Shown here in pieces: positions 1 through 8,433 of a stretch of 40,081 nt of DNA. The stretch covers positions 1 to 40,081 of the forward strand of contig JBGRQA010000042.1 of the NCBI GenBank assembly GCA_041725895.1, given 5' to 3'. The notes below the pieces were generated by a model. It worked only from the letters and a program-made list of their open reading frames with translations, made no database searches and was not told the DNA's origin. Within the stretch, counting starts at the first letter, position 1, and every line of letters begins with the position of its first letter. The position numbers and the translations under genes were made by a program. The DNA is from JBGRQA01 sp041725895. Its GTDB lineage: Bacteria > Bacteroidota > Bacteroidia > Bacteroidales > Marinifilaceae.

Positions 1-1
1 G

Positions 2-83
2 TGGGGAGAGCAGGATTCGAACCTACGAAGACGAAGTCAGCGGAGTTACAGTCCGCCCCAGTTGGCCACTTTGGTATCTCCCC
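2..83 (-). tRNA. tRNA-Tyr (anticodon GTA)
   Basis: A full cloverleaf reads on the minus strand from 83 down to 2. The acceptor stem GGGGAGA pairs with TCTCCCC, position 73 is A, the T-arm contains GGTTCGAATCC, and the anticodon loop CTGTAAC gives GTA. The length of 82 nt includes the long variable arm expected of tRNA-Tyr. No CCA is encoded. It lies 21 bases downstream of tRNA-Thr and is probably cut from the same transcript. Confidence 0.96.
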
Positions 84-104
84 AAAAAATAAACAATCTA
101 AAAG

Positions 105-178
105 AGCCGATAGAGGGACTCGAACCCACGACCTGCTGATTACAAATCAGCTGCTCTAGCCAGCTGAGCTACATCGGC
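105..178 (-). tRNA. tRNA-Thr (anticodon TGT)
   Basis: A 74-nt cloverleaf reads from 178 down to 105. The acceptor stem GCCGATG pairs with TATCGGC and closes with a G-T wobble; the loop TTTGTAA gives anticodon TGT. It is the first tRNA after the promoter at 229-259 and precedes tRNA-Tyr. It differs from the tRNA-Thr at the right end of the window at only two positions (7 and 16). No CCA is encoded. Confidence 0.96.
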
Positions 179-228
179 AATTTGCATTCCATTATTTAAC
201 AGAGATTCTTTTCCCTGAAAATGGTCTG

Positions 229-259
229 CAAATGTATAAATATTTTGGCTTTATCGCAA
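229..259 (-). promoter_or_regulatory. Bacteroidota-type promoter of the tRNA-Thr/tRNA-Tyr transcript
   Basis: On the minus strand TTG (259-257), a 20-base spacer and TACATTTG (236-229) match the Bacteroidota consensus TTG-N19/20-TAnnTTTG. The expected start near 223 lies about 45 bases before the mature tRNA-Thr, so the tRNAs appear to be transcribed independently of hpf. Confidence 0.75.
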
Positions 260-281
260 TAATATCCTGTTTTTTTTGCAT

Positions 282-581
282 TTATTTTGAGCGCAACTTC
301 TCTTTGTACTTCACAATTTGCCGATGAAGAACACCCGCAACCATGTCAACAGACTCTTCAAAAGATTTGCTTTGCTTCTTTGCAAAAATAGGGTTTCCGG
401 GAATATCGATATTCACCTCAACCACTTTGTTCTCGCGGATATCAGATTTATCTAGCCGTAAGAAGACCTCCACTCCTGTAATATGATCATTAACTTTAAA
501 TAGCTTTCCGATTTTATTCCGGACAAAATCTTCAAGCTTTACATCTGCTGTGAAACCGACTGACTGAATGTTAACATACAT
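282..581 (-). CDS. hpf: Short ribosome hibernation-promoting factor (HPF/RaiA family)
   Basis: This 99-residue protein matches the single-domain HPF/YfiA family: an N-terminal strand (MYVNIQSVGF), basic helices and the late segment SFEESVDMVAGVLHRQI. Members bind the 30S subunit across the mRNA and tRNA channel and promote inactive ribosome dimers in slow growth. It lacks the C-terminal extension of long HPF. It lies 19 bases after xerC and probably belongs to the rpsU-xerC-hpf operon. Unusually for this phylum, the ATG follows a perfect Shine-Dalgarno sequence (AAGGAGGA, 595-588, spacing 6). The family assignment is secure; the regulatory reading is inference. Confidence 0.92.
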   Translation of the reverse strand: MYVNIQSVGFTADVKLEDFVRNKIGKLFKVNDHITGVEVFLRLDKSDIRENKVVEVNIDIPGNPIFAKKQSKSFEESVDMVAGVLHRQIVKYKEKLRSK

Positions 582-587
582 AACAAG

Positions 588-595
588 TCCTCCTT
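588..595 (-). promoter_or_regulatory. Strong Shine-Dalgarno sequence of hpf
   Basis: AAGGAGGA on the minus strand sits 6 bases before the hpf ATG at 581. No other start I inspected in this window has a comparable motif, as expected in Bacteroidota, where the 16S anti-Shine-Dalgarno is generally sequestered. It fixes the hpf start. Confidence 0.85.
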
Positions 596-600
596 AAATT

Positions 601-1482
601 TTATGCTCGGGGATGAGCTAGTTCATAAACACTTTTTAATTTCTCAAACGTAGTATGGGTATAAATCTGGGTGGCAGAAAGATTTGTATGCCCCAACAAT
701 TCCTTCACGGCATTCAACTCCGCTCCGTTATTGAGGAGGTGGGTAGCGAAAGTATGTCGAAGCACATGCGGACTGCGCTTACTCAGAGTTGTTATTTGCC
801 CCAGGTATTTTTTCACAACCCGATACAATAACTTCTCATAAACAGGAGCTCCTTTCTCTGTTAAAAACAGACACCCCTCTTCGTCTCCAAACTTCCGGTT
901 ACGAACCAACAAGTACTCCTCAAGCAATCGCTTCAGGCTCTCCCCAACCGGAAGAATGCGCTCCTTGTTCCGTTTTCCCAAAACCTTCACTGTACTTGCA
1001 CTTCGATCAAAACTAAATACCCTGAGATTCATCAATTCCGACAAACGCATGCCGGTAGAATAAAACATCTCCAAAATCAATCGATCACGAAGCCCAACAA
1101 AACCTTCCCCAAAGTCAACATCTTGCAATTCCACCATCTTCTGCTGCGACACAAAAGAGGGGAGTTTCTTTCCTTGACGAGGAGCAATCACCCGTTCCAT
1201 CGGATTGTCCTCCACAATTGACTCCCTTTGCAAATATTTAAAAAAGGACTTTAAAGAAGATAACTTTCTATTTACAGTACGAGGCGAATTGCCCTCATTC
1301 ATTAAAGACACAATCCACCTTCGAATATCCTTATAACTTGAATCTTCTACAACTGCTACTCCTATCGCATCCTGACAAAACTCAGTAAACTGAGTCAAAT
1401 CACAATCATAAGAAGTGACAGTATGCAAAGAATATCGTTTTTCGTATTGCAAATAGTTCAGAAAAGATTCCTTACAACTCAT
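601..1482 (-). CDS. xerC: Tyrosine recombinase, XerC/XerD type
   Basis: This 293-residue protein has the two-domain structure of Xer recombinases, which resolve chromosome dimers at dif. The SAM-like core-binding domain is about residues 5-90 and the catalytic domain about 110-280. The catalytic set is visible: Arg146 (STGMRLSE), Lys170, His239 and Arg242 (HVLRH), His265 (LLGHTNL) and the nucleophile Tyr274 (QIYTH). Length and motifs fit a housekeeping Xer protein rather than a phage integrase. It lies between rpsU and hpf, a conserved order in this phylum. Whether it is XerC or XerD in the strict sense cannot be decided from one sequence. Confidence 0.88.
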   Translation of the reverse strand: MSCKESFLNYLQYEKRYSLHTVTSYDCDLTQFTEFCQDAIGVAVVEDSSYKDIRRWIVSLMNEGNSPRTVNRKLSSLKSFFKYLQRESIVEDNPMERVIAPRQGKKLPSFVSQQKMVELQDVDFGEGFVGLRDRLILEMFYSTGMRLSELMNLRVFSFDRSASTVKVLGKRNKERILPVGESLKRLLEEYLLVRNRKFGDEEGCLFLTEKGAPVYEKLLYRVVKKYLGQITTLSKRSPHVLRHTFATHLLNNGAELNAVKELLGHTNLSATQIYTHTTFEKLKSVYELAHPRA

Positions 1483-1561
1483 ACATCCAGGAATTTACCC
1501 TCTAGATAATCCAAGATACGAATTTTAAAAATATCTATAAACTATTCCCCGAAGAAAAAAT

Positions 1562-1753
1562 TTAATCTTCGGACTCCTGCATTTTTTGAACATAAATAGC
1601 GTGAAGCTTTTCTTCTCTTCTACGGATAGAAGGCTTCTTGTACACTTGACGTCCTCTTAATTCCTTAATAACTCCGGTTTTTTCAAATTTTCTTTTGAAT
1701 TTTTTCAAGGCTCTTTCGATATTCTCGCCTTCTTTCATAGGAATTACAATCAT
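1562..1753 (-). CDS. rpsU: 30S ribosomal protein bS21
   Basis: This 63-residue basic protein shows the bS21 pattern: MIVIPMKEGENIERAL, then KKFKRKFEKTG, and a C-terminal REEKLHAIY helix. bS21 binds near the 3' end of 16S rRNA on the 30S platform. In the Flavobacterium johnsoniae ribosome, from memory, bS21 with bS18 and bS6 buries the anti-Shine-Dalgarno and Tyr54 contacts it; here residue 54 is also Tyr. It heads the rpsU-xerC-hpf run and has a good promoter upstream. Its own leader shows only a weak purine run (AAAGAAGAAAG), no real Shine-Dalgarno. Confidence 0.96.
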   Translation of the reverse strand: MIVIPMKEGENIERALKKFKRKFEKTGVIKELRGRQVYKKPSIRRREEKLHAIYVQKMQESED

Positions 1754-1793
1754 AACTTTCTTCTTTAATTTTTATGTTTTTCTAAGTGAGCGG

Positions 1794-1849
1794 CAAATTT
1801 ATTAATAAGAACAGTATTATTCAAATATATTCGTAAAAAAGTACACAAA
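1794..1849 (-). promoter_or_regulatory. Two overlapping candidate promoters of the rpsU operon
   Basis: On the minus strand TTG (1824-1822), 20 bases and TAAATTTG (1801-1794) fit the phylum consensus. A second box, TATATTTG (1829-1822), overlaps that TTG and has TTTG at 1849-1846 with a 16-base spacer, slightly short. Either would give a 5' leader of about 35-65 bases before the rpsU ATG at 1753. Confidence 0.65.
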
Positions 1850-1943
1850 TAACTTTCAAACTAATTATTTACAGCCCTACATTCATCATTGCAAAATTAC
1901 AAAAACCAATCGTAAACCTCAACAGAGAAGTCCCCCCTATCAA

Positions 1944-3041
1944 CTAACGAACACTCAAATAAGGCCGTACTTTATTAAACACGCTATCGGACACCAACTT
2001 TGTCTTAACCAGAACCTCCAGACTATCAAATCCACCAACTCTTTCACGGTAACGAATTAAATCCCTTGCAGTGCGCCCTGATATGTAGGGATGATGTTTC
2101 AATTGGCGAATACTGGCTGTATTGATATTTATCCGGGTAAGCGGAAGACTATCGATGTACAAATGGGGCAGCAAGGATTGCAGAAGGGAATCCTTTACTC
2201 CATACACTTCCGACAGTTGCTCCCGACAATTAAAACCGCCAAGCATTCTCCTATATTTCAAAATACGGCCTGAAAGCACCGGTCCAATTCCTTTTAATCT
2301 TATCAAATCCAGTGAATCGGCCCCATTCAACCCCAAATAAATCTTCTTCTCACTTTTTACCACAGCCGCAGATCTCACAGAAACAAATGGCAGCAATCGT
2401 TCATAGCACTGCCTATCCAAACCATATATCTTCTTTAAATCGGTATTCTTACGAAACCTCCCTCCCTTCTTCAAATAATTTTGAATTCTACGCACAACCC
2501 CGGGGGATACACCAAGACTATCCCATCCCTCCGGTGAAAGCGTATTGGGATCGAATGCAAACAAATATATTTCCTTAGGCCTGGTTCTTGTACGAATCGT
2601 TTTAGCAGGACTTGACTCCAACCGTATCCACTCCTCCCATTTCAAGTAATCATTCTCATCGATTGTATAAAGCTTCTTCAGATCTTCTTTGCTCTTAAAA
2701 CGCCCTCCCTTTCTTCGGTACCGAATCAAATTTCCGATCTGCCGTCCGGTAAAGCCAAGTCTAACCATAGCGGCACTATCAACTCGGTTCGGATCAAACA
2801 TGAACCTACGGGTAGCAACAATTTTATTATCCCTTTTTTTATCGGCCCTATCCAAAAGAGACACCAAACTATCCAATTTGACTTTGTTTCTTAAATTATC
2901 TGTCAAATTCGGGTTTCCAATAAAAGACCAGACAGAAGGCAATAGGTAAACGAACACTACAATACTCAACAAAAGCAATAAACCTCGCTTCTCACCTCTG
3001 GAGTATGAAAAATAATTCCGTACAAATCGTTGCCATTTCAT
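1944..3041 (-). CDS. Membrane-anchored protein with four ComEA-like helix-hairpin-helix repeats
   Basis: This 365-residue protein begins with a short basic segment and one membrane helix (about 19-40, LLLLLSIVVFVYLLP). The rest is four similar units at roughly 80-140, 160-222, 235-297 and 303-362. Each has a helix-hairpin-helix core followed by a GGF/GGRF turn and a leucine-rich helix, for example LKGIGPVLSGRILKYRR. ComEA-type HhH repeats bind DNA non-specifically in competence systems. The nearest description is a helix-hairpin-helix domain protein of Bacteroidota with unproven function. It may bind DNA outside the inner membrane; that is inference. It is transcribed separately from the symporter behind it, as a terminator lies between them. 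Confidence 0.85.
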   Translation of the reverse strand: MKWQRFVRNYFSYSRGEKRGLLLLLSIVVFVYLLPSVWSFIGNPNLTDNLRNKVKLDSLVSLLDRADKKRDNKIVATRRFMFDPNRVDSAAMVRLGFTGRQIGNLIRYRRKGGRFKSKEDLKKLYTIDENDYLKWEEWIRLESSPAKTIRTRTRPKEIYLFAFDPNTLSPEGWDSLGVSPGVVRRIQNYLKKGGRFRKNTDLKKIYGLDRQCYERLLPFVSVRSAAVVKSEKKIYLGLNGADSLDLIRLKGIGPVLSGRILKYRRMLGGFNCREQLSEVYGVKDSLLQSLLPHLYIDSLPLTRININTASIRQLKHHPYISGRTARDLIRYRERVGGFDSLEVLVKTKLVSDSVFNKVRPYLSVR

Positions 3042-3142
3042 CCCTCAAAACAAACTTGACAATTGGAATAATAAATTTAAGCCATTTCAGATACCAATAA
3101 AGAAAAAAAGCCTACTGATTTTTCTCCCCGGTCACCCAAAAC

Positions 3143-3179
3143 AAAAGGTGTCATTCAACGAATCGAAACAACACCTTTT
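3143..3179 (-). terminator. Terminator-like hairpin after the NSS symporter gene
   Basis: AAAAGGTGT (3143-3151) pairs with ACACCTTTT (3171-3179) around a 19-base loop; the minus-strand product ends in a T-rich tract. It lies 30 bases past the symporter stop codon. Confidence 0.6.
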
Positions 3180-3209
3180 TTATCTTAGAAAAAACAAGTT
3201 ACGGAAATA

Positions 3210-4574
3210 TTAAAAACTTAACAAGCCCAATCCATGCAGAAAAACAATGGCAATTGCCAAAGGAGCTATAAATTTCACCAAAAACATAAAGACAGCAAGA
3301 AATCCGGAGGAAATACTTCCTCCTTTTGAAACCTCTGCTACCACTTTTTTACTTTTAAAATACCAACCGATAAACAGGGAAATAAACAACCCTCCCAAAG
3401 GCAACAACATGTTTGCAGAAATCCAATCAACCAAATCGAACACATTCAATCCGAAAAGAGTAAATGGCTTTAAAATTCCCATTGAAAGAGAACAGATTAG
3501 TCCTAAGATGGCGATTAATGAGGTAGCCAAAATGGTAGCAGCTTTCCGTTTCATTTTTAGCTCTTCGCTAAAGTAGGCCACAACAACCTCAAGAATGGAA
3601 ATTGAAGAGGTGAGAGCAGCAACCGTTAAAAGCAGGAAGAAGAGTATAGAAAAGATAAAGCCACCAGGCATTTGTTGAAACACATTAGGCAGAGTAATGA
3701 AAACCAAACCTGGACCACTACTGGGTTCGATACCAAAAGCAAAAACAGCGGGAAAGATAGCAATCCCAGCCAAAAGAGCAATTATTGTATCGGCAGCGGT
3801 TACCTGAATGGCAGTTGAAACAAGATTGTTACGATTGTCAATGTAGGACCCGTAAGTGATAAGAGTTCCCATCCCTAAACTTAATGAGAAGAAAGCATGT
3901 CCTAATGCACTTAAAACACCCTCCCCGGTAAGCTTGGAAAAATCGGGATAAAAAAGAAACTCCAGACCTTCCATGGCCCCCTTCAGGCTCACTGCCCTAA
4001 TATCCAAGACAATAATAATAACAATTAAAACCGGCATTAATATTTTGGCGTATTTCTCAATCCCATCTGCAATTCCAATTATTACAATAGCAGCTGTTGA
4101 TAGCATAAAAAACAATTGGAAACCAACTGGCTTAAGAGGAGACTCGATAAAACTTGAGAACATCCCATTCAGTTCATCCGGACTTTTGGCGGCAAAGGCA
4201 TCGGTTAGAGCTTTAAACACATAATCAATACTCCACCCTGCAACAACACCATAAAAAGACAGGATCATAAATGCGGCACCCACCCCTAAAAACCCCACCA
4301 GTTTCCAGGAAGTTCCAGGGGCAATCCTCTTAAAAGCGCCAAAAGGATTTCTCCTTGAATTTCGACCAATAATAAATTCGGAGAGCATAACAGGCAAACC
4401 AATGGCCAAAATAAAACCAAGATATACAAACAAGAAAGCAGCACCACCATACACACCGGTTATATAGGGAAACTTCCAAATATTTCCAAGACCGACTGCC
4501 GAACCGGCAGCTGCTGCAATTACACCAATTTTACTAGAAAAGACATCACGACCAGGGGGCTTTTTATTAGTCAT
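3210..4574 (-). CDS. Sodium-dependent transporter of the NSS (SNF) family
   Basis: This 454-residue protein is almost wholly hydrophobic, with 11-12 membrane segments. It carries the family signature in the first helix, GSAVGLGNIWKFPY (24-37), whose backbone and Asn form the sodium and substrate sites in LeuT-fold carriers. Bacterial members of this length (MhsT and TnaT type) import amino acids with Na+. The substrate cannot be predicted here. The gene stands alone, between the aldolase terminator upstream and its own terminator downstream. The ATG at 4574 is preceded by an in-frame-free AT-rich leader. Confidence 0.93.
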   Translation of the reverse strand: MTNKKPPGRDVFSSKIGVIAAAAGSAVGLGNIWKFPYITGVYGGAAFLFVYLGFILAIGLPVMLSEFIIGRNSRRNPFGAFKRIAPGTSWKLVGFLGVGAAFMILSFYGVVAGWSIDYVFKALTDAFAAKSPDELNGMFSSFIESPLKPVGFQLFFMLSTAAIVIIGIADGIEKYAKILMPVLIVIIIVLDIRAVSLKGAMEGLEFLFYPDFSKLTGEGVLSALGHAFFSLSLGMGTLITYGSYIDNRNNLVSTAIQVTAADTIIALLAGIAIFPAVFAFGIEPSSGPGLVFITLPNVFQQMPGGFIFSILFFLLLTVAALTSSISILEVVVAYFSEELKMKRKAATILATSLIAILGLICSLSMGILKPFTLFGLNVFDLVDWISANMLLPLGGLFISLFIGWYFKSKKVVAEVSKGGSISSGFLAVFMFLVKFIAPLAIAIVFLHGLGLLSF

Positions 4575-4676
4575 TCATACGAGATTTAGGGGATCAGTAT
4601 TTAACAAGAATCTCAAATTTGCAAAATTTTATCCCGAATTCAAAGCAAATCACCCCCTTACCTACAATCAGATAAT

Positions 4677-4707
4677 AAAAAAGCCCGGGAATTACCCAGG
4701 CTTTTTC
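4677..4707 (-). terminator. Intrinsic terminator after fructose-bisphosphate aldolase
   Basis: AAAAAGCC (4678-4685) pairs with GGCTTTTT (4699-4706), then GGG with CCC around loop AATTA, with one C/A mismatch. The symmetric A and T tracts allow function in both directions. It lies 21 bases after the aldolase stop codon. Confidence 0.85.
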
Positions 4708-4727
4708 TATATCTTCAAACGATCAGA

Positions 4728-5804
4728 CTAGTTGCGATTTACAGCATTCAAGTCCTCAAAAGCTCCTTTCAAACGGTCTTTCATAGAAACTTCACCTTCA
4801 CGTAACCATTTTCTAGGATCGTAGTATTTCTTATTTGGCTTTTCTTCTCCATCTGGGTTACCAATCTGTCCCTGCAGGTAATCACGGTTAGCGCTTTCGA
4901 AAGCACGAACACCATTCCAGAAAGCCCACTGAGTATCGGTATCAATGTTCATTTTCACAACACCGTAAGAAATTGCTTCACGAATCTCTTCCAAAGTAGA
5001 ACCAGATCCACCGTGGAATACGAAATCAACTGGCTTTCCTTCCTTGTTGAATTTCTCATTGATATATTTCTGTGAGTTATCAAGAATGGTTGGAGTCAAC
5101 ACCACATTACCTGGCTTGTAAACACCATGAACATTACCGAAAGAGGCAGCAATAGTGAAGTTCGGAGAAATTTTACTCAAACGCTCGTAAGCCAATGCTA
5201 CATCCTCTGGCTGAGTGTATAGCAAAGAGTTATCCATTTCAGTGTTGTCTACTCCATCTTCTTCTCCACCAGTACAACCCAATTCAATTTCAAGAGTCAT
5301 ACCGATTTTACTCATGCGCTCAAGATACTTCTCGCAGGTAGCAATATTCTCTTCAAGAGACTCCTCTGAAAGGTCAAGCATATGAGAGCTAAACAATGGC
5401 TTTCCGGTTTTTGCAAACCATTTTTCACCTTCGTCCAACAAACCGTCAATCCAAGGCAACAATTTTTTAGCTGCATGGTCGGTATGCAGAATCACAGGAA
5501 TACCATAGTGTTCAGCTACAGTGTGAACATACTGGGCACCTGCCACAGCTCCAAGAATAGCAGCATCGTGTCCTTCGCCACCAACACCTTTACCAGCGAA
5601 GAAAGAAGCACCACCATTGGAGAATTGAACAATCACAGGAGAGTTCATCTCACGACCAGCTTCCAATACTGCATTAATAGAGTTGGTACCAACAACATTC
5701 ACTGCAGGTAAAGCAAACCCCTCAGCTTTGGCTACTTCAAAAAGTTTTTGCACATCGTCACCAGTTACCACACCTGGTTTAACTACATCTAATACTCGTT
5801 TCAT
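4728..5804 (-). CDS. fbaA: Class II fructose-bisphosphate aldolase
   Basis: This 358-residue enzyme interconverts fructose 1,6-bisphosphate with glyceraldehyde 3-phosphate and dihydroxyacetone phosphate in glycolysis and gluconeogenesis. Class IIA features are clear: HTDHAAK with catalytic Asp109 and zinc ligand His110, the acidic EIELGCTGGEEDGVDN segment, NVHGVYKPGN with His226, and HGGSGS with His264. The length equals that of E. coli-type FbaA. It is followed by a strong terminator and preceded by the 131-base gap after tamL, so it is probably monocistronic. The ATG start at 5804 agrees with the family N terminus. Confidence 0.97.
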   Translation of the reverse strand: MKRVLDVVKPGVVTGDDVQKLFEVAKAEGFALPAVNVVGTNSINAVLEAGREMNSPVIVQFSNGGASFFAGKGVGGEGHDAAILGAVAGAQYVHTVAEHYGIPVILHTDHAAKKLLPWIDGLLDEGEKWFAKTGKPLFSSHMLDLSEESLEENIATCEKYLERMSKIGMTLEIELGCTGGEEDGVDNTEMDNSLLYTQPEDVALAYERLSKISPNFTIAASFGNVHGVYKPGNVVLTPTILDNSQKYINEKFNKEGKPVDFVFHGGSGSTLEEIREAISYGVVKMNIDTDTQWAFWNGVRAFESANRDYLQGQIGNPDGEEKPNKKYYDPRKWLREGEVSMKDRLKGAFEDLNAVNRN

Positions 5805-5935
5805 TATGATCTATATTTATTGGAAATATTCAATTAATAGCAACAGGAAAGATTCTGAATTTACCACGAAGTTAAAAATAAATAATCTTTTTTGCACTGT
5901 TTTGGCACTAAGAAAATTACGCAAACGAATGCGAA

Positions 5936-8323
5936 TCAAAAAGGATATCCGATACCAATATTATAGGTTAAATCATTAAAACTAAACCCATTCCGTCCAA
6001 TCACCCATCTTTTCCCCATAGGTTCAGAGGGATCGTGCACCTTCAACCCCAGGTCCAATCGGAAAAGGATAAAATTTAGATCTACCCGGGCACCGAAACC
6101 CGTACCTAAAGCAATCTCCTTGTAGAACCGATTCAGGTGAAAATTGGCCCCAACACGATCATCCTTTTCACTCAAAGCCCATATATTTCCTGCATCCAGG
6201 AACAATGCACCTTCCAAAGCCCAGAATAATTTAAAACGATACTCCAGGTTGGCCTCCAATTTTAAGTCAGCGGAATTATTTGGGAACTCAGCCGTATCAT
6301 TATAGGAACCCGGCCCCAGAGACCGAACCTGCCATGCTCGAATACCATTAGCACCTCCTGCAAAGTAACTCTTTTCAAAAGGAAGCACATCCATATTACC
6401 ATAGGGAAGTCCTGCTCCAAAAAACAATCGGTACACCATGGTATTCGCCTTATTGATATAATGGTGATAGCGAAATTCGATATCAGACCGGACATACTGC
6501 GCGTAACGTATTCCTATAAAATTAAAGTAGGTTCCCTCCAACTCTCCGCTTTCGTTAACATCTTCTATTTCGCTTCGCCCTGTGAGCTTATGAAATGCAT
6601 TCAACATATTTCCAGCCAACTCAAAATTAAATCGCAAGTACCGAAAACTTCCCGCACGATTCACGTTCTGATTATTGAATACGAACGAATATCTTGTTGT
6701 AGAAATTACGTGATCCGTAAAGGAATTCCGAATGTATAAGTTGTTTATCTGATTAATAAACCCCTCATCCAGATTAAGAACGTCAACAAAGTTCAATTCA
6801 ATAGGATTGAAAGTGTGTCGCTTGAATTTTGATGAATTCCAGAAATACCCGAAGCTGACATTCGCTATAGTCCTGGTATAATCCGGTCTTCGTTGGAAAT
6901 TATAGGATAAAGAAAGGGATGTTTTAGGATTATAACTCTTCCTGAATTTCTCTGTACGAAAAAAAGGAAGTAAAAACTGAGGAACACTGACTTTTCCCTC
7001 ACCTCCTAGCTCCATGGTATTGAAATCCTTTTGCTCAGAAGACCTTTGGGTTTCAAGAGCTCCGGTAAATTTCAGATCAAAAATCTCAGCCCCACCAAAT
7101 AAATTTTTATGCTGGTAATTTAAGTTTCCTGCAACACCTAAATTTCCCGAAGAGTTTGTACCTTCCACTTCCACAGAATAGGACTGACGATTTAAGGGAG
7201 TAAGCTGAATATGACAATCCAATACTCCGTACCTTGAACTATCCTCTGCGGGAATTTCCTCAAACTTGATATTTACAAATTTATACTGAAGCAAGGCTTG
7301 CAAGCGAGAATAAGTCCTTTCTACATTATCAAGGTTATAATATACGCTATCACGTATATAATTGGCCTGAAGTATTATTTCCGGCTTAATTCGCAACTTA
7401 TTTCGGTAGATAAAATAATTGTCCTTATAAAGAAGTGTGTCCAACCCCTTGCCATAATCCTCACGGCTCATCATTGCCATTTTGGGATCATAATCAGTGT
7501 GTACATACGTATTTCGAATCCTGTACTTCTTCTCCACACGAGCATCCGAAGCCTTTCGTATTCCAATAAACACATCCATTTGATGCTTATTCAGGGAGCT
7601 GTCCATCATAAAATGAACATATTCCCTGGAAAAATTGAAATACCCTTTGTTCTTAAGCATCTTGGTAATTCGGGCTCGTTCATTGTTCATTACATCCGAA
7701 TCAACCAGATCATTCACTCGAATCAAACGCTCCAGGCTATCGGCCACCATATAGCCCTTCAATTGGGAACTATCAACATACTCCTGTTCCTTTTGAAAAG
7801 GAGAAAGGAAATTGAATGGCAAATCACTCGCCTGGTCGTAAACATTGCGATAACGGTAGGGCTTTCCTGCCTCTACAAAATAGAATACTTTGGCCTTTTT
7901 CTTACGAAAAATTACCGAATCTTTAACGATGGAATTGTAATACCCTTTTTTCCGAAGATAGATTTGCAATTGCTTCACCGATCTCTGGGTTTGAAATGCC
8001 TCATAAATAACTGGTTCTTCACCGATTCGACGAAGCCATTTATTGAGACCTTTCTTTTCGTTCCTACCCGACAAGTTAAACAATCCAAGATGGAAGCGCC
8101 ACATACCCAATATTTTTAAATTGGGATTCTGCTTGACATTTCGTTTCAACTCATCTTTGGCTATTTTTCGATCATCAACCTTTAAAACCACCTTATTTAA
8201 AAGGTATTCATTTTCGGGAACATATTTGGTGGATGAACAAGAACTCAGGCTACCCAGAAAGGAGCCCAAAAGAACTATTGCTAAAAATTTATATGTATTT
8301 TTGTATTTTATTGAGAGTCTCAA
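5936..8323 (-). CDS. tamL: TamL-type outer-membrane assembly lipoprotein (BamA/TamA superfamily)
   Basis: This 795-residue protein has a signal peptide ending in LSSC with Cys29 as probable lipidation site. POTRA-like repeats follow (about 40-330), then an Omp85 barrel ending in an aromatic residue (GIGYPF). The motif FAGGANGIRAWQ with LGPGSY is the conserved barrel-lid segment of the superfamily. TamL is the Bacteroidota partner of TamB in outer-membrane insertion. The start appears to be TTG: an in-frame TGA lies 9 bases upstream and the basic stretch before the hydrophobic core is needed for export. It diverges from the RNA methyltransferase gene, a common arrangement in this phylum. Confidence 0.88.
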   Translation of the reverse strand: MRLSIKYKNTYKFLAIVLLGSFLGSLSSCSSTKYVPENEYLLNKVVLKVDDRKIAKDELKRNVKQNPNLKILGMWRFHLGLFNLSGRNEKKGLNKWLRRIGEEPVIYEAFQTQRSVKQLQIYLRKKGYYNSIVKDSVIFRKKKAKVFYFVEAGKPYRYRNVYDQASDLPFNFLSPFQKEQEYVDSSQLKGYMVADSLERLIRVNDLVDSDVMNNERARITKMLKNKGYFNFSREYVHFMMDSSLNKHQMDVFIGIRKASDARVEKKYRIRNTYVHTDYDPKMAMMSREDYGKGLDTLLYKDNYFIYRNKLRIKPEIILQANYIRDSVYYNLDNVERTYSRLQALLQYKFVNIKFEEIPAEDSSRYGVLDCHIQLTPLNRQSYSVEVEGTNSSGNLGVAGNLNYQHKNLFGGAEIFDLKFTGALETQRSSEQKDFNTMELGGEGKVSVPQFLLPFFRTEKFRKSYNPKTSLSLSYNFQRRPDYTRTIANVSFGYFWNSSKFKRHTFNPIELNFVDVLNLDEGFINQINNLYIRNSFTDHVISTTRYSFVFNNQNVNRAGSFRYLRFNFELAGNMLNAFHKLTGRSEIEDVNESGELEGTYFNFIGIRYAQYVRSDIEFRYHHYINKANTMVYRLFFGAGLPYGNMDVLPFEKSYFAGGANGIRAWQVRSLGPGSYNDTAEFPNNSADLKLEANLEYRFKLFWALEGALFLDAGNIWALSEKDDRVGANFHLNRFYKEIALGTGFGARVDLNFILFRLDLGLKVHDPSEPMGKRWVIGRNGFSFNDLTYNIGIGYPF

Positions 8324-8360
8324 GAATATTCAGGCTATATAGTTGATTCAATATTGAAGG

Positions 8361-8368
8361 CAAATATA
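8361..8368 (-). promoter_or_regulatory. -7 element upstream of tamL
   Basis: TATATTTG on the minus strand lies 37 bases before the TTG start and matches TAnnTTTG exactly. No convincing -33 TTG is found at the usual spacing, so this is a partial match. Confidence 0.45.
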
Positions 8369-8433
8369 CTCAAATCCTCCATTATTGAATATATTTAACT
8401 TTTTTTAAATATAACAAAACCAATCCAAATAAC

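Noticed and set aside
601..1482. Integrative element inserted at the tRNA genes
   Set aside because: The recombinase has Xer length and motifs, lies in the conserved rpsU-xerC-hpf order, and no phage or transfer genes or att duplications accompany it.
7298..8119. 273-codon plus-strand frame inside tamL
   Set aside because: It is antisense to the well-supported TamL protein and has no domain or promoter.
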